NCBI RefSeq assembly: GCF_032362555.1 | Contig: NC_083532.1 | Coordinates: forward strand, 4,105,001 to 4,169,000 | Source: Amyelois transitella | Lineage: Eukaryota > Arthropoda > Insecta > Lepidoptera > Pyralidae | Length of the DNA: 64,000 nt | Direction: 5' to 3' | In this document: one piece after another, positions 11,398 to 22,200 of the stretch | Layout: each line of letters begins with the position of its first letter | Numbering within the stretch: position 1 is the stretch's first letter | Position numbers and translations under genes: made by a program | The notes under the pieces: generated by a model | The model's database searches: none | The model's input: only the letters and a program-made list of their open reading frames with translations | What the model was told of the DNA's origin: nothing

Positions 11398-12529
11398 CTG
11401 GATCAAATGTTCTATATATATATATATATATTTTTTAATGCAATTTGTACAGAATTGTTGAATTGTTTATGTACTTATATTGTATAGAATTTGGTAAGTA
11501 CAAAATGATAGTTAGTTTTTTTGGCCAATTAAGCCTCTTGAAGCGCTCCCGGAGTGTGCTGGGTACTACCTAAAAATTACATTTGATCGAAAGGTCGCCA
11601 TGATAATTTTACGCCATTTTTGATAATTGTGAAAAAATACTTCAATCTCCTGTTTGTTTAAGATCATCAGCATTAAATAGACCAGAATACATTATATAGA
11701 GGTATTTGTTTGCCCGGAGTCATTACGTAGGCACCTAACCTAGGTGTTTTGATGATTTCACTTATGTATAGTCAAAATTATTATCTGTTCAAAATATTGA
11801 TTCACGGAATCAATTTTCGACTAAAGAGGTTTGACGAATCTCGTGTAATGTTGTGGTTACGAGGTAATCTAATGACTGATTTATGGTCAAAACTGTGGAT
11901 ACAGCGAAAGAAGTAGGTTCTTTTTCTTTATTTCTTATACATTAACTGCTAGAACCAAGCTTAGTTAAGATAGGTTAATCGTTATGTTTATTTAGCTTAT
12001 TTATCGGATACTACATGGCCCAATTTATTAAAATGACTAATAGAATGAGCTGTACATAGACTTTTTACCATAGTTTAACTCAAAGAGGTAGTCCAATTAG
12101 GAAGAAGATGATTATTATTTAACACATATACAGGTACATTTTTATTTAAGATGTGGTGTATGTATGTAACCTGGAGTTTTTAAGCACGTATTTATAAATG
12201 GCAATATTTTCTTGTAAGTAAAATTATAAAACTTAGTAAATATTTTTACGGAAGCATGCAATTTTGTTTTTTTTTCTTACCTCATACATATTTAATAGGT
12301 ACCTACGTTGAGTTTCTGGTACCAACTGTATGTCAATAAATGGGCACGCGGGAAAACGTCAAGTATGTAGGTACCTACTAACCTTCCTTGTTGGTTTTAA
12401 TTAACAGGTTCAGAACATAAACTCAAACTGATATTTCTATCCATTTATCACAAAACAAACATCGAGACTCAAACAAACAAAAAAAAAAGAATCACCAATC
12501 AAAAAACAATCGATCATTCAAGCACAACA
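11398..12529. other. Intergenic, nothing recognised
   Basis: AT-rich spacer between two convergent genes. It includes a (TA)n run near 11411-11430 and probably the 3' UTR of the galectin gene. No ORF or repeat family was recognised. Confidence 0.5.
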
Positions 12530-15500
12530 CTAATTTCTCCTCCCCGTCTTCCCCATAAAATTTACCACTTGTGCGAACGGCGCGAACTTGCCGCGTCTCC
12601 CTCTTTTTTTCGCGCCCATATCATCCGACTCGACCATAGACGAGTCGACATTTTTTGACGCGTTCTCTTCGCTATACGTTTCGCTGTCATTTTTTTCCGT
12701 GTCTGTCATGTCGCGGTATTTTCTGTAGTCCCTGCGGTATTTCGATGGCTCCTGGAGGAATTGGTGTTCAGGTTGGCACATGAGGGTCTCGTAGAAGTAT
12801 CTGTCGGCTCGGCCTTCTGCTTTGGGTCTGGGTTTCTCGTCGTCCGAACTCTCGTTCGAGGAATTCAGCTGGGGGCTGCCGGGCGTCGATTTCTTTGCGT
12901 GTTGTCGCATGCTAAAAAAAAAGACTATGTTCCCTCTCCCTCTTTCATCATAGGGTTCCCAATTTCTCAGTGGCATTTTCAGGTAGCTTTAATCAGTTTT
13001 GACATATACCATGAAGCATTACTTTGCTGTCAAAATAGCCGTTTAAACTTTAAACTACTGGCTTTTCCACTCTAGGACCATAAACCCAGAAATCTCCCAA
13101 GCGAACGAAACCGGGAGAAATTCCAGGGGAATTACGTAGAGAAAATGACATTTTTAAAGGGATGCAGTTTAAGACAAAAAACTTAATAGCCACTACATAA
13201 CATATCTAGTTCATCAAGAATTTACAAATCCTAAAATAAAGCAAGAAGGCTTAGCAGCTCACAGTAATACGATTTTTACTGTGTCACTTCCATCAGTCTC
13301 CAGCGTAACCTAATTTTTGATTGATAGCAACCTGAGAAATTGGGGATTCAATACAAGAAGAGGGAAAAAGAAAGCATCATACCCACCATCTCTTTCCGTC
13401 ACCCACGACGGCGGATCTCGGGGAGGGGGGAGCGTACGCTGTAGTTCCGATCGCGTCATCACCACTCACAGCCTGGGGGTAAAGAGTCACATCAGTTTCC
13501 AAGCCTGATATACCTACGAGCCTTTTGGTACCTGCCCCTTGAGAAGAGTATGACCTTGTAAGAAGACAAATTTGCTGAATGTGATTCCGTCAATAGTTTT
13601 TCTACATCTGCACCACATCTTTCAGCTATCTCAAGAGTACAGGTGGATATAATGATAGAGGAAAAAGCGGCAATATCAATCTCCTTGAATCTCAATAAGG
13701 CCATTCATCTATCATTAGGCCAAGCAGCTAAGCGTGGCCTTTCGGTCTTATAATGACTGCTGGATCTGTCTACCATGCAGGGGATATAGACGTGATTATA
13801 TGTTTATGTCAATGGAAAAAGCGGCCTGCAACTTGCTGATTTTTATAGAATATATTTATATTTCGAAAGGAAGAGTGGATTGCGCCATATCAAGCCATAC
13901 AGCTGAATGTGGCCTTTCAGTCTTTCAAGACTGCTGGCTCTGTCTACCCCCAAAGGATATAGACGTGATTATATGAATGAATGAATGTCTAGTAAAGATA
14001 CAGTTCTATGGAAGGGATATCTGTTTAATATTACCTTGTTCCCAAAATGGAAGAAGCAATGCGTTATCCTCTCCACATCCGCCCAGGCCACGATGTACCT
14101 CGCCATGGACAGGGGAATTTTCGGCAGGAAGTTGGAGTGGAATTTCCCCTGGCAGTAGATAGTGATCACGTCTGTGTCTTTCACTTCGAATATAATTCGG
14201 AATATTGTACCTGAAATTGACAAGGTACAGTCACCAGCTGTAGTTCTCACTACTCTACTCTTACGGTGAGGGAAAACATCGTGAGGAAACCTGCACATTC
14301 GGGCAACTGGATGTGTAACCATGATCGATACAATACGGTTAGGTTCCCCCCTGCAAAGGTTGAGGATTTCAGACAGGAGACGCTTCGAGTAAAAACCTGA
14401 CTCACCCAATCCAGGATCCATGGTCAAAGGCATACCCCGGGCTCCTCTCCAGAGTGGTGAGGATGCAACCGAAACTAAAGCCAGGAAGAAATCACAGAAA
14501 CACCTTTTACCGTTTGGCATGATTCCCGGATACATCCTCACCTCAGGCCATATGGTTCTCGAACTCCCATGAATGTCGTAAAAGGCGAATAAGGGAAAGG
14601 CTAATAAACCGCTCCACAACCTATGCAGGGGAATCTAACCCGTATTGGATCGCCCATGGACATCCAGTTGCCTGCATTTGCAGGTTTCCTCACGACGTTT
14701 TCCCTCGCCGTAAGAGTATCGGTCAGTATTCAAACTAATGTACATAACTTCGAAAATAGTCATTGGTACATGGCCGGGGTGGGATTGGAACCTGTGCCTT
14801 TTTGCGCCACACGCATTTTAACCGGGCACCTTACCGATTCGAACACCGACGCTCTGTGTTACTGTGATGTCCCTCACTATATATATATATATATATATAC
14901 ACATAGACATCACAGTATATATATATTATATATATATATATATATATTCTTCCCATTCCTGTCTATTCCCGTTCACATACCCGGGACAAACATGTTGTAA
15001 TTGGTGTCGTAGTTTCCGCTGCCGATCCAGATGCCGTTCTTCCTGGACAAGGAGATGATGTTGTCCCGGTGGAAGCGCACGTCGAAATGCAGGACCACGT
15101 CTCGGGGCTCCTCCCCCTCTTGGGCACACAGGTTTACTGACATTCTGAAGAGAAAATATACTTACCAAGTAATAACACAGGCCTACAACGATTTTGGTGC
15201 CGGGGGTTTTGGACCTGATTTTAAATAAGTCTTACATGGTGATATCAAAAATGTTATCAGTTTTTTTCTATCAGCTCTAGTTTTCGATATAAATAAAAAC
15301 ATAAATTTCACAAAAAAAAAACTTTATTGGCATTAGACATCAAGAAATTGCCTTTTGAAAGATTTCCTGGAATGAAATTGACTTGGAAAATCTCGCATGA
15401 TTCCCCAGCAATAATCAGCCATCATATGAACGTCCCATCTTCCTTGATATCTGTTCTCCATCGTTTTTATATCTTGGTGGAAACGTTCTCCTTGTTCTTC

Positions 15501-17646
15501 GCTTAGATCTCCTAAATTGTGTTGGAAATGATCCAGATGGCTATGGAGATAGTGTATTTTTATACTCATATTACACCCTAAATTTTTGAAACAAACTAGC
15601 ATTTCTTCTACTAAGTTAACATAGTTCTCAGCCTTATGATTTCCGAGGAAATTTCGTGTAACTGCTACAAAAGATTTCCACGCAAGTCTTTCCAGTTCGT
15701 TCATATAAGTCTCAAAATTAGCGGTGTCTTTCATTAATTGACGTATTTGAGGTCCATCAAAGATCCCTGCTTTCAGTTTTTCAGTACTTACACAAGGAAA
15801 TTTCCGTGAAATAAACTGAAAACATTGCCCATTTCTGTCGAGAGCCTTAACAAATTGCTTCATTAGCCCTAACTTAATATGCAATGGCGGAAGAATGATT
15901 TTTTCTCTTGAAACTAAGGGTTCATTTATAACGTTTCTTTCCCCAACAACAAGAGCATCTCTCATTGGCCAATTTTTTTGAGTCCAATGATGTGATTTGG
16001 CTCGACTGTCCCAGAGACAAATATAGCATGGGTATTTAGTATAACCACTCTGTTGGCCCAGTAAAAAATTAACCATCTTCAAGTCGACGCAGATCACCCA
16101 GACATGTTCAAAATATTTTATTTTCTGTAACAGAATTGAAATTACCTCATATTCTTCTTTCACACATGTCGAATGAGCAATTGGAACGGGAGCATATTTA
16201 TTTCCATTATGTAGGAGAACTGCTTTGAGACTTCGTTTACTACTGTCAATAAAGAGACGCCATTCATTGGGCTGATAGGTTGGCAAACCCATGAAAGTTA
16301 GCAAACCACTCACATTACAGCAATACACAAAATTTTCATCAGATGAAAAAAACTGCAATAAACTTTGTTCTCTCGTGCGATATATAGACACTCGAACATC
16401 TGCAGTAAGACAGTTTTTTTCTTTTAATCTTGACGCCAGTAATTCAGCACGTTCCTTAGAAAGATCTAAGTCTCTGATAAGGTCATTAAGCTCTTTCTGC
16501 GAAAATGGCTTAGGATTTGATGTTTTTTCGCAGTATTCAAAGTAATCATCTTCAGAAGAAACCGGTTTTTCAACTTGATCCTCGTGAGATTGCTGCACTT
16601 CCTGGTGAAAAGATGGTATTGGAACATTTTCTGAATGAGGAATAGGTCTTTGTGCTGAAGAAATATTAGGGTATTTCCATTTATGGCGATTGTTTTTGTT
16701 GATGCCCACCGTATTAGTCATACAAAAGTAGCAGTCGTCAAAATGATTTTTTTGTTCTCGCCAAATCATAGGTACTCCAAACTTCAAAGACTTGCGTATA
16801 CCTTTCTCCCATTGTCGCAAATGTTCAACACATATTTTACAAACACTATGAGGCACCCACACTTTATCTTGCTGTCGAATTTCAATTCCGAAGTAAGCAA
16901 AATACAAACGATTTACCGTGTTTGTAATTGATTTGCGCTGACCTTTCAGTATGAATTGACCACAAACATAACAAAATTGATCAGGATTGTTAACACAACA
17001 TCTGGACGTACTAGCCATAATGAAATATCAACATAAACTTAATCGATGTTATTGTAATAATGACTTTTTACGACCAAGACAGGCAAAAATTGAAAACGAG
17101 GGTAGAACGAAAACTACAGCTGATGAGTTAAAATGGCGTTAGGCAATATACCCTACATTACCTACTTTATCGAACATAGACACTAACAGGGCTGCACCAA
17201 AAAAAATTTTTTTTTTGCAGGCCTGTGTAATATTACAAATAAAGGTGTGTTACATACTAGCTGTTGTCGACGACTTGATTCGAAGTAAAAAATTAGAAGC
17301 CTATTATATTGCCACCTTAGAGTTCATTAGCCTTTCCCTTAATTGACTTTTACTCATAAGAAATGGTGTGGTCCTATTCTAAAGTACCAAGAACCACAGG
17401 GTAAATAAGAGTAAAAAATACCAGATAAATTTCGGGGTCACCTGTCTTAGTTGGTAAAATCAGTATCGGCCTACAAAATAAAAAATAAATAAAGAATTTA
17501 TAATTTTCGCCCCACTTCGAATATATACATATAAGATATATTACAAATTCAACTCACTTTCTAGCATTTTCCTTTATTTTACCTCCTATTTCTATCCGAT
17601 CCCCAACTTTTAATACGCTGGGTATATTTGCCGTAAACACCGGCAT
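12530..17646 (-). CDS. Galectin-like protein with charged C-terminal extension
   Basis: Five exons in transcription order: 17646-17558, 15144-14981, 14210-14035, 13309-13263 and 12911-12530. The phases fit and give 285 aa. Residues 1-24 (VLKVGDRIEIGGKI) are the usual galectin N-strand. H49-FDVRF-54 matches the first galectin motif (H-NPR region), followed by IISLSRKNGIW. Residues ~84-145 contain FEVKDTDVITIYCQG, corresponding to the FE..I.......V..NG strands. The canonical sugar-contact pattern (HxNPR, WGxExR) is not fully kept, so beta-galactoside binding is uncertain. Galectins lack a signal peptide and none is seen. Residues ~160-285 are an unusual extension, rich in Ser/Asp/Glu/Lys and ending in a basic tail (KKRGRRGKF). 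The 47-bp fourth exon is the least certain, though its phases join exons 3 and 5 exactly. Confidence 0.78.
13700..13806 (-). repeat. Family A, partial copy
   Basis: Only the (GTAT)n-proximal half is left; in intron 3 of the galectin gene. Confidence 0.65.
13890..13984 (-). repeat. Family A, partial copy
   Basis: Second half-copy in the same intron, ending in (GAAT)n instead of (GTAT)n. Confidence 0.65.
14225..14740. repeat. Family F repeats, two facing pieces
   Basis: 14225-14570 is a plus-type copy with TGACTCACCCAATCCAGGAT. From about 14625 a related piece reads in the opposite sense. They fill much of the intron between galectin exons 2 and 3. Confidence 0.5.
14770..14862 (-). mobile_element. 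tRNA-like SINE head
   Basis: On the minus strand it carries GGCACAGGTTCCAATCCCAC, a pol III B box, preceded by a tRNA-like 5' half with GTTCGAATCGGTAAGGTGCC. It is followed by (TA)n runs. Too divergent to be a working tRNA. Confidence 0.5.
14876..14947. repeat. (TA)n / (CA) compound microsatellite
   Basis: Two (TA)n runs separated by a short ACACATAGACATCACAG spacer, next to galectin exon 2. Confidence 0.85.
15176..15200 (+). repeat. Terminal inverted repeat, 3' end of the 561-aa element
   Basis: CACAGGCCTACAACG followed by ATTTTGGTGC; partner of 17190-17227. Confidence 0.7.
15333..17018 (-). CDS. 561-aa DDE transposase-like protein, RAG1/Transib-like signature
   Basis: Intronless 561-aa ORF starting with ATG at 17018. 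I recognise the family as one usually annotated 'uncharacterized protein' in many insects. The N-terminus has zinc-binding-type pairs: CYVCG near residue 16, CKIC near 61 and CYFC near 96. The likely catalytic core is FID258SS, then V-D312-LK with C331-Y-I-C334 nineteen residues later, H489-x4-H494, and S506-E-E-Q-G-E511. RAG1 has the same order and spacing: D600, D708 with C727-x2-C730, H937-x4-H942 and E962 in SEGNE. The Transib transposase further along this window has D, D-x16-C-x2-C, H-x4-H and SEEASE. I therefore infer cut-and-paste transposition activity. No intron and no stop suggest an intact gene. A domesticated role is possible but the flanking inverted ends argue for a mobile copy. 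Confidence 0.8.
   Translation of the reverse strand: MASTSRCCVNNPDQFCYVCGQFILKGQRKSITNTVNRLYFAYFGIEIRQQDKVWVPHSVCKICVEHLRQWEKGIRKSLKFGVPMIWREQKNHFDDCYFCMTNTVGINKNNRHKWKYPNISSAQRPIPHSENVPIPSFHQEVQQSHEDQVEKPVSSEDDYFEYCEKTSNPKPFSQKELNDLIRDLDLSKERAELLASRLKEKNCLTADVRVSIYRTREQSLLQFFSSDENFVYCCNVSGLLTFMGLPTYQPNEWRLFIDSSKRSLKAVLLHNGNKYAPVPIAHSTCVKEEYEVISILLQKIKYFEHVWVICVDLKMVNFLLGQQSGYTKYPCYICLWDSRAKSHHWTQKNWPMRDALVVGERNVINEPLVSREKIILPPLHIKLGLMKQFVKALDRNGQCFQFISRKFPCVSTEKLKAGIFDGPQIRQLMKDTANFETYMNELERLAWKSFVAVTRNFLGNHKAENYVNLVEEMLVCFKNLGCNMSIKIHYLHSHLDHFQHNLGDLSEEQGERFHQDIKTMENRYQGRWDVHMMADYCWGIMRDFPSQFHSRKSFKRQFLDV
17190..17227 (-). repeat. Terminal inverted repeat, 5' end of the 561-aa element
   Basis: Reverse complement starts CACAGGCCTGCAAAA and reaches TTTTGGTGC after an A/T run that is longer than in the partner. 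Confidence 0.7.
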
Positions 17647-18660
17647 TTCGAATATGTTTTTTTATTAATTTTATAAGTAAATACTTCGCCCCAATCTCAA
17701 GCGAAATAGGGCCAGTTGGTATGGGCATCTTGAACGGAAAATTTAAACATTACACCAGTCAAGTCGAGAATTTACTTGCAATTCTAGTCAAAATTGTGAT
17801 GTTTTGACAAGTTAACAGATTGTGCAGGAAAAGGGAAATGGTTTTCTTTTTTATGCTCGATAGAAAGTTTTACGAAACAGGTGGTAACTAAGTATATAAT
17901 ATTATTTAGGAAGGTAAAACTAAGTGACAGTTTTACATATTTACCTAAATAATATTATGAACCTTATGTATGTATAATAGACATTGCCTACTGGATTTCA
18001 TATTATTGAAAGTTGACTTAAAACTTGGGTTGTTTATAACTTAGATCTTAAGTTTTATGGATATCTATTTAAAAGGGGTATGTCTGTTTATGATGATTTG
18101 TGAGTTGATATACGAATTTCGAAAAAAAAAACATTAAACTTGTCACTTTAGACATTGGCTTGACATTGACAGCGGAGGTGACCGACCGCTTATCAACTAG
18201 CGTTGCCGAATTAGCGATAAGTTTACTATCGATAGTTGCTCTTGAAAATCGAAACCACCACCCAATCGATATCTCAGTTATGTACAATAGTATCATAGAC
18301 TACAATACTATTGATAGTATATATAGTATATAGATAATATTCATAGTAATTTCGATCAATACTATCTATAGTTTTTGCCTATCGACTGTAGCAACACTGT
18401 TCAATAAAATTTATATTGTTACTATCGATTGTCTTATCATATATTTTCATCTACATGTGCACACAGTTATGCAATAACTATTTTTGAGTTTGTTTAAATA
18501 CTATTGCTTTGGCTTAACTATCGATAGCCTGTCGATAGACTATCGATAATAGACTATCGATCAGCGACACTATCATCAAATCAACACATTATTTTAAATA
18601 CCTAACCTATTTTGCAATTATTTTGCTTATTATTTGGACTTTTTATCAGTACATATAACT
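17647..18660. promoter_or_regulatory. Divergent promoter region, galectin / AspRS
   Basis: About 1 kb separates the galectin start codon (minus strand) from the first AspRS exon (plus strand). No coding exon was seen. The right half holds the TATCGATA cluster listed separately. An inverted A/T repeat around AATATTATTTAGG and CCTAAATAATATT lies at about 17898-17958. Confidence 0.5.
18227..18562 (+). promoter_or_regulatory. Cluster of TATCGATA (DRE) sites
   Basis: Exact TATCGATA occurs at 18227-18234, 18519-18526 and 18541-18548. Near matches are TATCGATT (about 18424), GTCGATAG (about 18531) and TATCGATC (18555). In insects this is the DREF-bound element common in housekeeping core promoters. 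The position, 150-490 bp upstream of the AspRS leader exon, fits such a promoter. Binding itself is inferred. Confidence 0.6.
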
Positions 18661-18713
18661 TTTATCATTACAGTCTTTAATTTCTAATCATAAAAAACAG
18701 TTCTGTGCACCAG
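18661..18713 (+). other. Probable non-coding first exon of AspRS
   Basis: A leader ending CACCAG is followed by the donor GTGAGTC at 18714. It splices plausibly to the acceptor at 19252, where 12 leader bases precede the ATG at 19265. Its 5' end is approximate. Confidence 0.5.
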
Positions 18714-19264
18714 GTGAGTCTAAAAACAATTTTATTTTGTTTTAAAATGTCTGACGAAACTTGCAAATAAACTGTGACAATAATTCTAATAAGATACCAT
18801 TTATACAATTCATGAGTCATTTGTTTATAGTTATGAGGCTAGAGCTTTTGTTAAGATGTCCAAGTGTTGTTAAATTTGTAATAGTTGTGTATTTATAGGT
18901 AATGTTTAAATTGACCTAAAAGTTGTTCTATTTTTGTGTTGTAATTTCCTGTTATGTTGACTACTTCTTTTAATTTAATATTTTCTTACTGAATATTTAC
19001 TCTAATTATTTCTTTGTGCATTTACAAGTCTTTAAAGCTCTGTGCAAGTCTGTTGAAGAGATGGAAGGATTACCCAAAACTGATAATATTGCATTTAGAG
19101 AATTATGAATATGTAGAAAGCAAAAGAAAATGTAGTCTCTGCCTAACTCTTCCTAGAAAGATGAGTCATTTTATATACTTAAGTAAGAAATGTATTAATT
19201 TTTATCATAAGTATATGATTACAATTTAACAATTTATATCAATTTTTTCCAGCACTTGTCAACA

Positions 19265-22200
19265 ATGGTGGTGTCAGAAGAGTCCAAGCCTGCGATGGAA
19301 GGCGAGACAGCCAGCAAGAAGGCAGCCAAGAAAGCAGCAAAGGCTGCGGAAAAACAGCAGAAGAAGGCTGAACATAAGGTAATTTGATGATCCTTAATTA
19401 AAAACTTGAACAAAGTTTGTCAAAACATTTTTATAATTAAATGGTTTAAAATTATGCTGTGTGTACCACTCCATCTCTTTCTCAGGGATGTCGTAACAGG
19501 CAACTTAGGGATGGGCTTACAAACCTACGATACTCCTCTTAGGCAATGGGACACCATTTAGAATCATAATTATATCTTTGAGCCATCTATACTGCTGAAT
19601 GTGGCTTGTCAGTCTTTGCGAGATTGTTCTGCCTACCCTGTAAGGTGTAAAGACGTTATTATATGTATATATGTGGTATAATTTCAGGCAGCCAACCAAC
19701 AACCCCAATCGGAAGAGCCTGACGTGTCGGAAGGTCTATACGGGGTCCGCAAGCTGATCCAGTCATCAGGGGAGTTCCAGGACAGAGTCTACACTGATGT
19801 TAAGGACCTGACACCTAGTCTGCACGGGAAGGAAGTCTGGGTTAGAGGTATGTCAGGATAACGTACATATTATTTAGTCTGAAATTAAAAGTGTGGTTCC
19901 CGGCTGCAATACAAAAAAAATAGAACCATTCCATTTCTTTCCCATGGATGTAGTAAAAGGCGACTAAGGGATAGGCTCACAAACTTGGGATTCTTTTTTA
20001 GGCGATAGGCTAGCAACCTGTCACTATTTGAATCTCAATTCTATCATTAAGCCAAACAGCTGAATGTGGCCATTCAGTCTTTTCCAGACTGTTGGCTCCG
20101 TCTACCCCGCAAGGGATATAGACGTGACCATATGTATGTATGAAATAAAAACTATTGAGTAAGATCCCAGGACCCTCAGATCTTGCTTATTTTCTCAACG
20201 ATTTTTACGATATAGTCACTCTTATATGTGTACTATTATGAGTGTGTGCCTACTCTTTTAGTTATATATTATTATTATTATACTCTAGTTTGGCTAGGCG
20301 GCCCATTCTCAGATATCAGGTAGAAATGGTATACAATAACATTACTAACTCATCTTAAAATCAAAGTACTAATTTTTATATACATATACTCGTATGTCAC
20401 ACAGAATATATTTAAAAACAGATATGTCCTATTGGCACATGTTTCTGTGGGCCTTAATTCCTCCCAGATGCTTTAAATTTCATAAAAAAAGGAATCAACT
20501 TATATTTTACTATATTATACTTATATTCTCCATCTTTAAATATGATACTCGGGGAACTATTTTAATACCTTTTGTGGACAGTCAGACCAATCCCAAGGGC
20601 GAAACATTCTCCCAGACACAATCAAAATACTATATTGCGATTATATCCCTTGCGGGGTAGACAGAGCCAACAGTCTTGAAAATACTTAATGGCCATGTTC
20701 AGCTATTTACTTTAATGATAGAATTGAGATTCAAATAGTGACAGGTTGCTAATCTATCGTCTAAAAAAGAATCCCAAGTTTGTAAGCCATTTACACCTTT
20801 CATTTGAATGACTATCTTACATGTTTTTTTTTATCAGAATGCCAGTTATCATTATTATGGCCTTCTCTTCCCTTGCATGGGATAGGCAGTCACTTCGTGT
20901 AACAGCCAGACTGACCCAATTCAGAAGGAGAAGTAACTATGCATCATTAACATTTTTAAGGTTTTTTTTATACAATTTTATAATAGGTTGCCGGAGTCTG
21001 TTCTTGACATGCCCAACCGAAAATTCAAAGAGTATGTAAAGAAAGTACTTTGTGAGAAGGCTTATTATAGGACTGATGATTACCTGAATGATAAAAACAT
21101 CTGGCTTGAGCTTGGCACAGGAACAACAGGCGATATGAAGTATCCTATAATAATGAATAAAAATTTTGAATTTGAATTTTTGTCCTTCCCAGCTCGTCTC
21201 CAAACCTCCCGAGCTAAAGGCAAGCAATGCTTCGCGGTCCTCAGACAGGCGTCCAGCACGATTCAGCTGCTCACCACAGTCGACCCTGAGAGGAAGATTA
21301 GCAAGCAGATGGTCAAATTTGTTGGCAAGTAAGTCGGTAGATGGCGCTCTAGAAAAATTTAGAATTGTGTCAATTACTTAGTCACTAGATGGCGTTGTGT
21401 GATGAGTTGATAAAAGGTGAGTTTTGTTGACGCTAGATGGCGTTGTTTGAAAATTTGAACGCGCTACGTTATTATTATTTACTAGAGGCCGCCCGCGACT
21501 TCGTCCGCATGGAAACCCTATCAATCCCGCGGGAACTCTGGGATAAAAAGTAGCCTATGTGTTATTCTGGGTCTTCAGCTACCTACATACCAAATTTCAT
21601 GGTAATCGGTTCAGTAGTTTTTGCGTGAAAGAGTAACAAACATCCATACATCCATACAAACTTTCGCCTTTATAATAGTAGTAGGATTTGATATATGTAT
21701 ATATAGTGTCTTTGTATCTAAATTGTACCATATTTGAAACTGGTTTGTTGAGACTTTTGGCCCTGTCAAATTATATCGTTGTATTAGTTTCTGATTGACC
21801 AAGTTAATCTCCATACGGTGTTGATTGTAAATTGGACCAAATTTTGAAATATTTATAAATGTAACGCGATTTATAAATGTTGTGCGGTGCCGCAGTGTGA
21901 AGGTACAATTATTAAAACACCTGAGAAACTTTATATTCACGTTCCACGTACAAAAACTATGCGGAAAATGTGGTTTCAATTAGCTTCAATTACCATAGTG
22001 GCTGAATTGGTTAACTACGAACTTAATTTTCCGGGCAAAGAACTAAAAAGAAATGAAACAATTTGTAAAAAAGATTAAAAATAATCTCAAAATCTTATTA
22101 TTTTATTTTTACCTTGTGATTTACCTTTTCGAGTTTGACAGCGAAAATTCTTGTTTGGCAACATGTGACGTCACGAATTTTGCTGTTGCTGTTCATTGTC

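Larger units (their letters stand above)
15176..17227 (-). mobile_element. Complete DNA transposon with RAG1/CMC-like transposase
   Basis: The 2052-bp element starts CACAGGCCTACAACG and ends as the inverse of CACAGGCCTGCAAAA. Both ends then share TTTTGGTGC. The flanks repeat TAA (15173-15175 and 17228-17230). If the ends are taken one base further out, the duplication is AATA. Either is compatible with a cut-and-paste element. It lies in the first intron of the galectin gene, on the same strand. The internal ORF (15333-17018) is uninterrupted, so the copy may be recent. Terminal CAC and the ORF signature point to the CMC/Transib/RAG1 group; the exact superfamily is my inference. Confidence 0.75.

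Noticed and set aside
13492..13704. 70-codon minus-strand frame (MALLRFKEIDIAAFSSIIIS)
   Set aside because: No acceptor in phase with the galectin exons and no recognised family; left as intron.
13969..14619. 216-codon minus-strand frame
   Set aside because: Only its middle (galectin exon 14210-14035) is coding. The rest is repeat family F and intron.
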